The notes: generated by a model not told the origin, from the letters alone. DNA of 52,713 nt from a candidate division WWE3 bacterium RIFCSPHIGHO2_02_FULL_38_14 (GCA_001772865.1 MEVD01000021.1:1-52713); one strand, 5' to 3'. Shown: positions 16,459 through 25,923, counted from the first letter of the stretch. Translations and numbers: made by a program.

Positions 16459-18729
16459 TTATTGTACGACACCGTAACTAACATCTACAACACTTAATCC
16501 GGTATAATTCGGTACATCTCCGCTGTTCCTCTCCATTTGGGTCAGCCTGTACAAATAATTATAGTTATATAAATGTACATTTACGGGATATTGCTGATTT
16601 CTCAAAGTTCCTAAATTTCTTCTCATTTCAACTGTTTTTGATACAACCGGTCCTTCAGCTATTATTGATAAATCATTAGAGGCGTTAGTTGATAAGTATG
16701 AAATTCTATTATTTCCCCCCGAGGCAGTTGTTATCATTCCTGCCTGAATGTAAGCTGCCAGACCATTTGATGGAGAAATAGTGCCTACGGAGGATGCTAT
16801 CTCAATTGGTGCAGAAGTGCTGACTATAAACAACCTTTCGTTTGTAGCACCAGTAGTGTGTCTTACTAATCCGTTAATAGTTAAAGTTGATGACCCAGTA
16901 TAATATAAAACCGCCACTCCGGTACCGGTTAAGTCATATGATGTCCCCGCTGCGTCAAAAAAATTGGAATTTGAAAACCTGTAAACCCTCACAGTACCGG
17001 GATTAATTGAATTCAATTCAGACTTACTAGTTAACGTAGTAACCAAACCGTGGGTAGGTACAGCTAAACCTACATATGTAGACGGCCACATCTTATCAAC
17101 AGCGATCGGCATTCTCATCGCAAATCCACCTCGGGTCTCTAAAGCTGTTCCGCTCATTAGTCTGTATACCCTTCCTGATCTTCCCACCGCATTTATATTC
17201 AATGTTCCATTCAACGAAGTGAATGCGTAACTCCTTTCGCCATTTGCTGATGCTGCTGCCCAGTCTCCCAAATACCCCGTAAATGTAGTGGGTTGTACAG
17301 GGGGATTGGGAACTGTCTCGCTTATTCCGTTCCCTCCGTATATATCCGAATAAAGAGAGGTGAACCATGGCTCTTGAGTTTCGATCTTCAATCCTACATT
17401 TAACGTCCTGTTCGATGTCATGTTGGTAATTTGAGTGTTTAACGTATGGCACGACGGACTGGGATAAGCATTCTCCGTACCTCCATTGACTACACAATTC
17501 AACCTATAGACACCCGTCGGAGGGGCTGGAGGATTTACACAGATTGTTTTAACATTGCTCCCATACCTTAAACTAAAAGAATAATTTCCACCGCCGTCAG
17601 TATTTGTAGAAGGATATGCTTGATTCAACTCGTTATATATAGTAACTGTTGCATTTCCAATAAGTGAAGTAGCAGAACACGAACCTATCAGCGGGGCTTC
17701 ATATATTACTCCGCTTAAAATTACTTTCGGTCTTACATAAACTTGTATAACGCCGCTGGCAGCTGTTAAACCGGCCTGATCGGTAGCATATGAATAAAAA
17801 TAAAGATTTTTACCCCCATAAGAATTAGTATTAAAGTCGTAAGAACCGTTCAATGAACCGCACACTCCTGTACAGCTTCGCGCAGGAACTATTAGATCTC
17901 TCGCGGCTACCCCGTCACCCCAGTTAATTAAACGCAAATTAGATAAATTGTTATTTGAATCGGTTGCCCCGACTCCAAATCTTAACATGTCGCCTTCGTA
18001 TACAGTAGTTAATGTATTTTGCGGAAGATTTAGAGCAGGAGAACTTGAAATGTCAGTTCCGGTTATGTAAGCGACAGGCGGATTATTTACTGGAGCACAA
18101 GTTATTGTTTTTGGTGTTCCGTTTAATTGCTGATTCCTACCAGTTCGACCAGAGTCTGTTTCCGTATTGTTATTTCTTATATTATAAGCCCATACAGTTA
18201 TTGAGTGAGACGCACCATTTTTGAGATACTCCGGTACAGAAAAATAAAATCCGTGCAAACACCCCGCGGCAGAACTTGGACATGTGTAACAATTGTTACC
18301 AGCTACAGCGTCACACACAGCTTGCTCCCTTGGACGATTTGCAAGTATTTTACTTCCTGGTATTAAAACATTATCGGCATAAAATTCTACATTAATTTGC
18401 GAATCACCAGTATCTTGATCACCAGCCCAACCTTGGAAGGCCGTACAGTTAGCTACATCTAACCATCCGGTCGGAAGCCAATTATCTTTTGCTCCTCCAC
18501 CACAGAAATTATAACTCAAGCACCTATAAGTACCCGAAGGCCCGTCGCACCCGATTTTCCCAGGCTGTTGATCGCAGTAACAGCAGTTAACACCATTAGC
18601 ACAGCACTGCCCATCCGGAGTATAACAACCTGTTGGATCACCTCCGCATTGCGCATACAAATTTTTAGCACCACTCAAAATTATAAGTGAAAAAAACAAT
18701 ACATAAATGTAGACAGTTATTTTACGCAT
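16459..18729 (-). CDS. Large secreted Cys-rich pilus-locus protein (module A)
   Basis: The 756-aa paralogue of the 786-aa protein has a signal peptide (about residues 5-26, cleavage likely after YAQ) and a Cys-rich N-terminal segment (CGGDPTGCYTPDGQCCANG). It also has the GWLDVANCTAFQGWAGDQD domain, an Ig/PKD-like domain (NLYFYSYATDQAG, VYVRP), a short carboxypeptidase-regulatory-like segment (SGVIYEAPLIGSC ... VTIYNELNQAYPSTNTDGGG) and the shared 300-residue C-terminal region (YLGDWAAASANGERSYAFTS, GGFAMRMPIAVDKMWPS, RNLGTLRNQQYPVNVHLYN). It starts 6 nt after the 167-aa membrane protein gene. Exported and probably disulfide-stabilised; function unknown, adhesin-like by context. Confidence 0.7.
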   Translation of the reverse strand: MRKITVYIYVLFFSLIILSGAKNLYAQCGGDPTGCYTPDGQCCANGVNCCYCDQQPGKIGCDGPSGTYRCLSYNFCGGGAKDNWLPTGWLDVANCTAFQGWAGDQDTGDSQINVEFYADNVLIPGSKILANRPREQAVCDAVAGNNCYTCPSSAAGCLHGFYFSVPEYLKNGASHSITVWAYNIRNNNTETDSGRTGRNQQLNGTPKTITCAPVNNPPVAYITGTDISSSPALNLPQNTLTTVYEGDMLRFGVGATDSNNNLSNLRLINWGDGVAARDLIVPARSCTGVCGSLNGSYDFNTNSYGGKNLYFYSYATDQAGLTAASGVIQVYVRPKVILSGVIYEAPLIGSCSATSLIGNATVTIYNELNQAYPSTNTDGGGNYSFSLRYGSNVKTICVNPPAPPTGVYRLNCVVNGGTENAYPSPSCHTLNTQITNMTSNRTLNVGLKIETQEPWFTSLYSDIYGGNGISETVPNPPVQPTTFTGYLGDWAAASANGERSYAFTSLNGTLNINAVGRSGRVYRLMSGTALETRGGFAMRMPIAVDKMWPSTYVGLAVPTHGLVTTLTSKSELNSINPGTVRVYRFSNSNFFDAAGTSYDLTGTGVAVLYYTGSSTLTINGLVRHTTGATNERLFIVSTSAPIEIASSVGTISPSNGLAAYIQAGMITTASGGNNRISYLSTNASNDLSIIAEGPVVSKTVEMRRNLGTLRNQQYPVNVHLYNYNYLYRLTQMERNSGDVPNYTGLSVVDVSYGVVQ

Positions 18730-18735
18730 TACAAA

Positions 18736-19239
18736 TTATTCTAAAATCCTGAAAACCACTTTATTATCATTACTATTATAATCAAAAAAAACTGTAACCG
18801 TCATGTCTTTTTTAATTTCTGAAAAATCTGCTATTTCCAACGGATCGTTCAAATCCTTTTTATACTTATAAAAACTGAAATTTATAGAAGTATCAACAAT
18901 CAAAGGTGATTCATTTTTCATTTTCAGTGAAATCGATTTTCCCTGAATATCCAAAACCGTAGAAGTAATAGCCGATAATACCTGGTTTCCATCCTTGTCC
19001 TTAGTGTATGAAGTAAAATATTTATAATCTACTATTTCCGGACTTTTTTCTTTTACATTTCCAAAAACCGAATCATCTTTTTCATTCTTTTCCGGGGTTT
19101 GCTTGGTAACTACTTTATTGGTATTTTGCAAATATAAAAGCAATGCAAATAGAACTACAGATATAGGAATAAGAAGAAGAAAAAACTTTAATTTCCTTCT
19201 TCCGTTGGAAAGGTTGAGGCTAGTTATACTTTCATCCAT
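18736..19239 (-). CDS. Single-pass membrane protein of module A, unknown function
   Basis: The 167-aa protein has one transmembrane helix (about residues 17-36), a charged linker and a small C-terminal beta-rich domain with NFSFYKYKKD...ADFSEIKKDMTVTVFFDY...VVFRIL. The pattern of a strand, then D..EI..GD.V.V, recurs in the 255-aa protein of module B. It probably shares a transcript with the large protein 6 nt downstream. No family is recognised. Confidence 0.65.
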   Translation of the reverse strand: MDESITSLNLSNGRRKLKFFLLLIPISVVLFALLLYLQNTNKVVTKQTPEKNEKDDSVFGNVKEKSPEIVDYKYFTSYTKDKDGNQVLSAITSTVLDIQGKSISLKMKNESPLIVDTSINFSFYKYKKDLNDPLEIADFSEIKKDMTVTVFFDYNSNDNKVVFRILE

Positions 19240-19326
19240 ACAGTTTTCTCTTCGAGATCAATTCTAAACTTTATGCTTTTCAAGTCAATAGAACACATTA
19301 TTTAAAAATGGTGTCAATATTGCCGG

Positions 19327-20211
19327 TTATTTAATAACTGCGAAATACCAGTCCAAAACAGCTGTTCCGTAAACATATGCCACAATACTTCCTAAAATCA
19401 AAAAAGGCCCGAACGGTATGGTATCTTTTATAGTTTTTATTTTAATTAACACCAACACAACGCTCACTACCGCGCCTATAATAAAACCCAAAAAAATTGC
19501 CAGTATATTATTAGGAAAACCGTTTACCATTCCTATCAAAAATCCCAGGGTTACATCTCCGCCTCCCATACCTCTGCCTTTTGTAATAAAAATCAGAAAC
19601 AGAAAGAACAAGCTAATAGCAAAGGAGCTGACAATATTAAAACCAAAATCTCGGAGCAAATATAAAACCTGGTTGTCAAAGTATCCAGCTTTATATAAAT
19701 ACACTCCGAAAGTATCACTTAATAAACCCGATCTTAATACCATTAAATTAAAAACCGACACTGCAAGTTGGAATAAAATTACAAAAACAATTCCTGTATA
19801 AACGATTTTGTTAGGCACAAGCCTGAACTTCAGATCCGTCAGAAACAAAGTTACATAAAAACAATAAATAGCCGATAAATATAAAAAATTCAAAATATTT
19901 TCAATCGAAAAATTATCAAATAATTTTGTCCAGTACGCTATGCCGATAAATCCCAAACCTGTAAACAATTCACTTATAAAATAAATATGGGACAATTTGG
20001 TTTTACAACTCAAACATTTTCCTTTTATAAAAATATAGCTTAATAGGGGAACCAGTTCTTTGGGAGAAAGCAGCTTGGAACATGACTCGCACTTAGACCT
20101 ACCTTTTAAAAAAGGTTTTTCAAACGGAAGTCTGTCGGATACCAAATTTAAAAATGATCCGAAAATCGCGCCTACAAAAAAAATTAAAATATAATAAACA
20201 GCGTAAAGCAT
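19327..20211 (-). CDS. pilD: Prepilin peptidase PilD
   Basis: The 294-aa polytopic membrane aspartic protease (A24 family) cleaves prepilin leaders and often N-methylates the new N-terminus. The N-terminal domain GSFLNLVSDRLP leads to the zinc-binding double CxxC (CESC at about residue 40, CLSC near 70), as in bifunctional enzymes. The catalytic aspartates lie in LTDLKFRLVPN (about 130) and in the GxGD-type motif GRGMGGGDVTLG (about 214). The FGPFLILGSI end is also typical. About seven to eight transmembrane helices are expected. It lies in the pilus locus upstream of the module A genes. Confidence 0.93.
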   Translation of the reverse strand: MLYAVYYILIFFVGAIFGSFLNLVSDRLPFEKPFLKGRSKCESCSKLLSPKELVPLLSYIFIKGKCLSCKTKLSHIYFISELFTGLGFIGIAYWTKLFDNFSIENILNFLYLSAIYCFYVTLFLTDLKFRLVPNKIVYTGIVFVILFQLAVSVFNLMVLRSGLLSDTFGVYLYKAGYFDNQVLYLLRDFGFNIVSSFAISLFFLFLIFITKGRGMGGGDVTLGFLIGMVNGFPNNILAIFLGFIIGAVVSVVLVLIKIKTIKDTIPFGPFLILGSIVAYVYGTAVLDWYFAVIK

Positions 20212-20322
20212 GCCCTAAAGTGTATCAGTGGGATGGGAACACTACAACATTTTTATTAATAGGCTTGCGTAAATACCAAACTAATAAACTGAGTACCGTC
20301 CAAAATATAATATCAAACACAG

Positions 20323-20366
20323 TAAAAACAGCAAAAACTGAAGAAGACCCCAGAATTCTGGGGTCT
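20323..20366 (-). terminator. Terminator after the 166-aa pilin gene
   Basis: A perfect 22-bp palindrome AGACCCC-AGAATTCT-GGGGTCT (20345-20366) lies 13 nt after the pilin stop on the minus strand. T-rich runs (TTTTTGCTGTTTTT) follow it at lower coordinates. It separates the strongly expressed pilin from pilD. Confidence 0.7.
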
Positions 20367-20378
20367 CCACAAAGCAAA

Positions 20379-20879
20379 TCAGATTATAGTTAATGATGTT
20401 CCGACTTCATAGGCAGCTGCGTCATTTCCTCCGTCTGTAGTCATTTTTGTAGCGTTGTCGGTAGATTCCATTACTGCATTGATTTCGTATCCTGTTATAG
20501 TTGACGCGAAAGTATACACATAAATTGTGGTGTTAGTTGGGTCAACTGGTACAGCAGGTAGGTACTTAGCTAAACCTGTTTTAGTTGCAGGAATCGTAAA
20601 TTTAATCCATCCATTTGTGCCGTCAACGGCTTGTGTGCCGGAGGCACTGGTACATGTAGTACAACCGCTGGTATCCGTTAAAACTATTTCCTGTTCGGTT
20701 AATGCAACTGTTAAAGCACTTTGCAATGTGTCCATTTCTCTCAGTCTCTTTGAATCTCTACCTTTAGCTAACATTTGAGCCGGGTTAATAACCAAAGCTA
20801 AAACACCAGCGAGCAATGCGATGATTGCGATAACAACAATAAGTTCAACCAGTGTGAAACCTTTTTCTTTTCTTATCAT
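20379..20879 (-). CDS. pilA: Type IV major pilin candidate
   Basis: The 166-aa pilin has the short leader MIRKEKG followed by FTLVELIVVIAIIALLAGVL (Glu5), then INPAQMLAKGRDSKRLREMDTLQSAL. The leader length and the adjacent Cys pair (CTTC) fit a major pilin. The SD AAGGAGGTGA is nearly perfect but about 13 nt from the ATG. A TATAAT -10 box precedes it and a terminator follows. It sits directly downstream of pilB-pilT-pilC. The C-terminal TTDGGNDAAAYEVGTSLTII recurs in the cluster pilin at 9768-10283, so the two may be structurally interchangeable in the fibre. Confidence 0.87.
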   Translation of the reverse strand: MIRKEKGFTLVELIVVIAIIALLAGVLALVINPAQMLAKGRDSKRLREMDTLQSALTVALTEQEIVLTDTSGCTTCTSASGTQAVDGTNGWIKFTIPATKTGLAKYLPAVPVDPTNTTIYVYTFASTITGYEINAVMESTDNATKMTTDGGNDAAAYEVGTSLTII

Positions 20880-20908
20880 ATGATTATAAATTTCACCTCC
20901 TTCTATTT

Positions 20909-20914
20909 ATTATA
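20909..20914 (-). promoter_or_regulatory. -10 box of the major pilin gene
   Basis: A perfect TATAAT on the minus strand, inside the run ATTATATATAAT, lies 30 nt before the pilin ATG. The best -35 at 17-bp spacing (GTGTTG) is weak. It would allow pilin transcription independent of pilBTC. Confidence 0.5.
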
Positions 20915-20963
20915 TATAATTTGCAGTTTTACAACACTTCCTCAAAGCAAAATAATACTTTCT

Positions 20964-22166
20964 CTAAAGCGAAGCTGTTATCTTGTATATCGGAGTAATT
21001 ATAGAAATAATTAAAACACCTACCATACTTCCTAGCAAGATTAAAATTATAGGTTCAAGGGCTGCTGACATTCCTTTTACAGCATGATCAACCTCTCCGG
21101 CAAAATAATCCGCAACTTTTTCAAGAGACTGATCAAGCTGACCTGTTTCTTCTCCAACGGATGCCATTTGACCTAACAAAGGCGGAAGGTTTTTATTAGC
21201 TTTAAAATATTCCGAAAGGGGGCTTCCTTTCTCAACTCGTCTCGCTGCTTCAAGGCATATTTCTTTATATACTCTGTTTTTCACCACATCCGAAACTATT
21301 TTCAGTGACTCAACTATAGGAACCGCAGAAGCTATGAGAAGACTAAGAGTGCTCGTCATTTGTGTAATATCAGTTTGTCTGTTTATATTCCCGAATACGG
21401 GAAGTTTAAAGGATATATACGACATAAAACTTTTACCTGTATCTGATTTTGAAAACCTCGACCACCCGAAAATTCCTCCTGCTGCCAAACCGAAAATTAT
21501 ATAAACCTTTTCGGTAAACAGCTTGGAAAACGCAATCATTATCTTCGTCATGAGCGGAAGCTCTATATTTAAGCTCTCATACATAGTTGCCAGTTTAGGT
21601 ATTACAAAAACCATCATTATCACAAAAACGCCGATCATAGCCAAAAATACAATTGCAGGATAAATCATGGCCGCTTTAAATTTTGCATTTAATTCCCGGT
21701 TAGCCTCCATGGTGGCAGCAAGTTTGTTAAGAATTTCATCCAACTTTCCTGATGATTCTCCTGCCCTTATCAATGCCTGGTAGGTATTTTTAAAAACTTT
21801 TGGATATCTGGACATAGCCATGGATAATGAAGAACCTCCTTCAACGTCTCTTAATATATCTCCCAGGATTTTTCTCATTTTTCTATTAGTTGTTTGTTCG
21901 GCTAATATTTCCAAAGCTCTGGATATAGGCAGCCCGGCAGATATCATAGTTGAAAACTGCCTCGTAAAATTGACCACCTCATTTTCGGGAACACCGCGGA
22001 GTTCTATCAGAAATTCGAATAAATTAGCTTTCTTTTCCGTAAGGCTTAGAACAAACATTCCCTGATTTTTTAGCAGGGAAATTGCAAGTTCTTCAGTGCG
22101 CGCGTCGACCGTACCTACGCGTCTGACACCTAAGTTGTCAGTTGCTACATAATTATAAATAGCCAT
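20964..22166 (-). CDS. pilC: Type IV pilus platform protein PilC
   Basis: The 400-aa inner-membrane platform protein of the GspF family has an N-terminal domain (MAIYNYVATDNLGVRRVGTV), then two copies of the GspF repeat. The first starts at VNFTRQFSTMISAGLPISRA (about residue 64) and the second at TDITQMTSTLSLLIASAVPI (about 267). Three to four transmembrane helices are visible (about 168-190, 217-236, 370-395). It couples the PilB and PilT motors to pilin subunits. It starts 15 nt after the pilT stop. Confidence 0.94.
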   Translation of the reverse strand: MAIYNYVATDNLGVRRVGTVDARTEELAISLLKNQGMFVLSLTEKKANLFEFLIELRGVPENEVVNFTRQFSTMISAGLPISRALEILAEQTTNRKMRKILGDILRDVEGGSSLSMAMSRYPKVFKNTYQALIRAGESSGKLDEILNKLAATMEANRELNAKFKAAMIYPAIVFLAMIGVFVIMMVFVIPKLATMYESLNIELPLMTKIMIAFSKLFTEKVYIIFGLAAGGIFGWSRFSKSDTGKSFMSYISFKLPVFGNINRQTDITQMTSTLSLLIASAVPIVESLKIVSDVVKNRVYKEICLEAARRVEKGSPLSEYFKANKNLPPLLGQMASVGEETGQLDQSLEKVADYFAGEVDHAVKGMSAALEPIILILLGSMVGVLIISIITPIYKITASL

Positions 22167-22181
22167 GTATTATTTCGTTCT

Positions 22182-23261
22182 TTATTTAGACGCTACCTTA
22201 GTTTCTTTAATAATTCTTCTTAATTCATCAGGGCGCGGGCTGAATTTTAAGGCTTCGTTTACATCTACTTCTCCATCATTCACTAAAGTTGCCAAACTCC
22301 TATCCAGTGGGCACATTCCCATACTTATACTGTTGCCGATCATGTTATCTATCAAATGTGTTTTTCCCTCTCGAATAAGGTTTCTAATTGCGTCACTCGC
22401 CAGCATCAGCTCAACTGCAGGAACCATTCCTTTAGAGTCAGACGGTAGAAGTCTTATTGAAACTATTACCTCAAGAACCTGTGAAAACTGAAGTCTTACT
22501 TCGGCCCTTTTTTCCTCAGGATAGGAACTGATAATCCTGTCCACCGACTGAGCGGCCGAATTAGTGTGAAGAGTTGTAAAAACTAAATGACCGGTTTCTG
22601 CTATTTGAAGGGCGGTACTTATTGTTTCTGTGTCTCTCATTTCTCCGATCATTACCACGTTAGGATCCTGCCTTAAAACAGATTTCAGAGAAATTTCCCA
22701 CGAATGCGTATCCAAAAACATTTCTCTTTGTTCAATCAGCGACAGTTTATTAGTGAAAATATATTCAATAGGGTCTTCAACAGTAATAACGTGTTCGGAT
22801 CTGGTTTCATTTATCCTTTGAATCATTGCTGCAATAGTTGTGGACTTTCCGTGTCCGGTAGGTCCTACTACCATTACCAGCCCCTGTCTTAACTCGCACA
22901 AATTGCTAATTGACTTTGGAAGATTAAGTGATTCTAAAGAAGGGGGATGGGGCGGAATAAGCCTTAACGCCACTGAAGGATAACCCTTCTGATAAAATGC
23001 ATTCACCCTAAATCTCGCTTTATTTCCAAGCGACACTGAAAAATCCAATTCTCTGTTTACTTCAAATAAATCTTTCTGCTCTTTTTCCATCAATTGGGAT
23101 AGAAAGTATTCAATATCTCCGACCATCAAAAGAGCCCCTTCTTCAAGAGGAGACAGTCTCCTGTTTACCCTGACCATCGGATTAGCCCCTACGGACAAAT
23201 GTAAATCCGATGCATTAAGTGAAAGTACTTTTTCCAACATCTGCGACGCTGTAAGTTTCAT
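22182..23261 (-). CDS. pilT: Pilus retraction ATPase PilT
   Basis: The hexameric ATPase drives pilus retraction. Visible features are the N-terminal ASDLHLSVGANPMVRV, Walker A GPTGHGKSTT (usually GPTGSGKST; the His is unusual), the Asp box EDPIEYIF, Walker B IGEMRDTETI, the His box TGHLVFTTLHTNSAAQSVDR and the PilT-specific AIRNLIREGKTHLIDN. The ATG at 23261 (MKLTASQMLEK) is preferred over a TTG at 23276 that overlaps the pilB stop. The length of about 359 aa is normal. It is likely co-transcribed with pilB and pilC. Confidence 0.95.
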   Translation of the reverse strand: MKLTASQMLEKVLSLNASDLHLSVGANPMVRVNRRLSPLEEGALLMVGDIEYFLSQLMEKEQKDLFEVNRELDFSVSLGNKARFRVNAFYQKGYPSVALRLIPPHPPSLESLNLPKSISNLCELRQGLVMVVGPTGHGKSTTIAAMIQRINETRSEHVITVEDPIEYIFTNKLSLIEQREMFLDTHSWEISLKSVLRQDPNVVMIGEMRDTETISTALQIAETGHLVFTTLHTNSAAQSVDRIISSYPEEKRAEVRLQFSQVLEVIVSIRLLPSDSKGMVPAVELMLASDAIRNLIREGKTHLIDNMIGNSISMGMCPLDRSLATLVNDGEVDVNEALKFSPRPDELRRIIKETKVASK

Positions 23262-23265
23262 AATT

Positions 23266-25026
23266 TTATTTGGCAACTCTCATAACTTCTGATAGAGTAG
23301 TTACTCCTTCTACAACCCGTAAATAACCATCCTGCATTAAATTTAACATTCCTTCTTCCATAGCAACATCCTGAATTTGCTGGGCTGTGCTGCTTTCAAG
23401 GGTTAATCGGCCGATTCTGTCCGACATTTCCAGAACTTCAAATATTCCGATTCGTCCTTTGTATCCGGTATTTGCGCATTTATCGCAACCTTTACCTTTA
23501 TACAATTTAATAGGACCTTCACTTGATTTTTTAATTATCTTCACAACTTCCGGATCTTTAAGCATAATAGTTTTATTTCTTTCTATGGAAGACAATATAG
23601 TTTTCATTTCCTGTAAAACCTCCGCGGGTGTATCATGTTCTTCCTTGCAGTTGGTGCAGATTTTTCTTACAAGCCTTTGCGCTAAAATAACATTTACTGT
23701 TGACGCAAGTAGGAAATTTTCGATCCCCATATCTAAAAGTCTGGGCAAGGCGCCGGAGGCAGAATTAGTGTGCAAAGTAGACAGTACCAAGTGACCGGTT
23801 AAAGCGGCGTGTACTCCCAGCTCAGCGGTCTCGCCGTCCCTTATTTCACCTACCATAATAATGTTCGGATCCTGCCTTAAAAACGCTCTTAATCCGTTGG
23901 CAAATGTCAGTCCTGCCTGAGGATTTATCTGAACCTGATTTACTCCGGGAACTCTTATTTCAACAGGATCTTCAATAGTAACTATATTCACTCTCACAGT
24001 ATTTAACTTTGCAAGCGCAGACGCCAAAGTTACGGTTTTTCCCGAGCCGGTAGGACCTGTAACCAATACCATTCCGACTGGCTTTAATATCTGCTCCTCG
24101 AACCTTTTTAAAGACAACCCGCGCAGTCCCAAATCTTTGAATGTAAATACCGCACCTTCTTCTTTAAGCAACCTGATAACTACTTTTTCTCCATAAATTG
24201 TAGGAAGAGTTGAGACTCTCAAGTCGGTTTGAGTGTTACCTACCTGAACCTTAAATCTTCCGTCAAGAGGAATTCTTTTTTCGTCAATTTTCATTTTGGC
24301 CAATATTTTAATACGGGCAATTATAGAATCGTGCATTTCTTTAGGTATGATTCTTTTTTCTTCTAAAACTCCGTCTATTCTATATCTCAGCCTGGATCCC
24401 TTTTCACCCGGCTCCAAATGAATATCTGAAGCCAGAGTTTTAACTGCGGTCTCCAAAATCATTCCCACTATTCTCGCTATAGGAGCATCCCTTATAGTGG
24501 CATCTGTTAATTCGCCGCCTGTTTCATCGATTTTTAAAGTAGTCTGGCTGATTTCTTCAAGAGCTGCACTTATTTCCTCTCCGATGGCTTTGCCTTTTTG
24601 CTCGTCTAAAATACGGTCTACATCTTTTTGAGAAGTAATAAATGGAATAACTGTATAACTGGTTTTTCTTTCTATAAATTCAATGGTTTGTAGATCCAGG
24701 GGATCGACCATAGCAACCGAAAGCTTGTCACCATCAAGTAAATAGGGTACTATATTGTATTTTTTTGCCACTGAAAGGGGGACTAATTCAACTAATTCAG
24801 CAGGTATTTGCTTTCCTGTAAGATTTACATATTCAATACCGTACACTTCGCCAAATGCCTTAACAAAATCCTCATCACTCACAAAACCTCGTTCTTTAAC
24901 AATTTGAGTTAAATCTTTGCCGGTATTTACGTGTTCAAATTTAATTGCAGAAAGCTGGTCCGAGTTAATGAGCTTTCTATCGTAAAGCAAATCTTCTATT
25001 GACTTAGTAGTATCAAACTTCAACAT
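23266..25026 (-). CDS. pilB: Pilus extension ATPase PilB
   Basis: The 586-aa extension motor has an N-terminal MshEN-like domain (residues 5-140, IEDLLYDRKLINSDQLSAI) and the GspE ATPase core: Walker A GPTGSGKTVTLASAL (about 336), EDPVEIRVPGVNQVQINP, Walker B MVGEIRDGETAELG, and the His box TGHLVLSTLHTNSA. A C-terminal tetracysteine zinc finger is present (CTNC near residue 455 and CDKCANTGYKGRIGIFEV near 530). It is the first gene of the minus-strand pilus locus and is divergent from holB. Confidence 0.95.
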   Translation of the reverse strand: MLKFDTTKSIEDLLYDRKLINSDQLSAIKFEHVNTGKDLTQIVKERGFVSDEDFVKAFGEVYGIEYVNLTGKQIPAELVELVPLSVAKKYNIVPYLLDGDKLSVAMVDPLDLQTIEFIERKTSYTVIPFITSQKDVDRILDEQKGKAIGEEISAALEEISQTTLKIDETGGELTDATIRDAPIARIVGMILETAVKTLASDIHLEPGEKGSRLRYRIDGVLEEKRIIPKEMHDSIIARIKILAKMKIDEKRIPLDGRFKVQVGNTQTDLRVSTLPTIYGEKVVIRLLKEEGAVFTFKDLGLRGLSLKRFEEQILKPVGMVLVTGPTGSGKTVTLASALAKLNTVRVNIVTIEDPVEIRVPGVNQVQINPQAGLTFANGLRAFLRQDPNIIMVGEIRDGETAELGVHAALTGHLVLSTLHTNSASGALPRLLDMGIENFLLASTVNVILAQRLVRKICTNCKEEHDTPAEVLQEMKTILSSIERNKTIMLKDPEVVKIIKKSSEGPIKLYKGKGCDKCANTGYKGRIGIFEVLEMSDRIGRLTLESSTAQQIQDVAMEEGMLNLMQDGYLRVVEGVTTLSEVMRVAK

Positions 25027-25175
25027 AGGCAGTTTTCAGGTTTTGTAGTCCGCGTGCATTGCATTAAGTACCGCACGGCACTTAATAAAATGATAGCAAT
25101 TAATATGTATATTGGAAAGATAAAAGTATTTTTCTTTTTACCGCAATGTAAAACTATAATCCACAAATAATGATA

Positions 25176-25181
25176 TATAAT
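25176..25181 (+). promoter_or_regulatory. -10 box predicting a leaderless holB-like transcript
   Basis: TATAAT ends 7 nt before the ATG at 25189, preceded by TGATA, and no SD is present. Transcription would start at or beside the ATG. The -35 region is not convincing. Confidence 0.5.
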
Positions 25182-25188
25182 AAAAACC

Positions 25189-25896
25189 ATGAACGGTTCA
25201 ATTATAATTTTCGGATCCAGCCAGGATTCCCGCGAGAAAAAATGTTTTGAAATTGCCCAAAGTCTGGAACTTGCGAACAGCGAAAACAATCCCGACCTGA
25301 AAATTTTAAAAACTATTGATGACAAAAAAAGCATAGGAATAGACGATATAAGGGAAGCTGTTAAATTTCTTTCGAATAAGCCTTTCTCGCATAAGTATAA
25401 GTTACTGGTTATTTCCGAATCCCACTACATGACTAGAGAAGCTCAAAATGCCCTTTTGAAAACTTTAGAAGAGCCTCCCGCGTACGCAACCTTGATCTTG
25501 CTAGCTAAAACTGAAGAATCGGTACTGCCGACTGTTTTATCAAGATGTCGAAAAATTTCTTTAAACAAAAGCATGAAAAGCGACTCCACAAGTGAAACTG
25601 AAAATGTTTTTTTTACAGAACTACTTAATCAAAGCACAGGTGACAGATTAGAATGGGCGGCCGAAACTTCAAAGAAAGACAAAAAAGAGATAATTGATAA
25701 TCTGGAAATACTAATGTTGGAAGGAAGATCATACTTAAAAGAGCAGACTGGAGGCGGTGCTGTAACTTTGCTCAACAATTTAAATAAAGTGAAATCTGAC
25801 TTAGAAAATACCAACTTAAGTGCAAAGATAGCCTTGGAATTTATAGCTACAAATACCCGAAATCCGTCACATACTAATTTAAAGCATTCCAATTAA
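25189..25896 (+). CDS. holB: DNA polymerase III delta-prime subunit-like protein
   Basis: The 235-aa clamp-loader AAA+ protein has AQNALLKTLEEPPAYATLIL (about residues 86-105), the sensor-like region, and VLPTVLSRCRKISL with the SRC arginine-finger motif. The P-loop position near the N-terminus (IIIFGSSQDSREKK) lacks GKT/S, as expected of non-hydrolysing delta-prime. The protein is shorter than E. coli HolB (334 aa), with a reduced C-terminal collar domain. It is divergent from pilB and upstream of gyrB. The role is loading the sliding clamp together with DnaX. Confidence 0.85.
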   Translation: MNGSIIIFGSSQDSREKKCFEIAQSLELANSENNPDLKILKTIDDKKSIGIDDIREAVKFLSNKPFSHKYKLLVISESHYMTREAQNALLKTLEEPPAYATLILLAKTEESVLPTVLSRCRKISLNKSMKSDSTSETENVFFTELLNQSTGDRLEWAAETSKKDKKEIIDNLEILMLEGRSYLKEQTGGGAVTLLNNLNKVKSDLENTNLSAKIALEFIATNTRNPSHTNLKHSN

Positions 25897-25923
25897 TGCT
25901 TTAGAAACAACCAAAACTGCAGG

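Noticed and set aside
20154-20393. Plus-strand frame of 79 codons between pilD and the pilin gene
   Set aside because: It covers the start of pilD and the pilin terminator palindrome on the opposite strand, has no SD and is Lys/Thr-rich without a domain.
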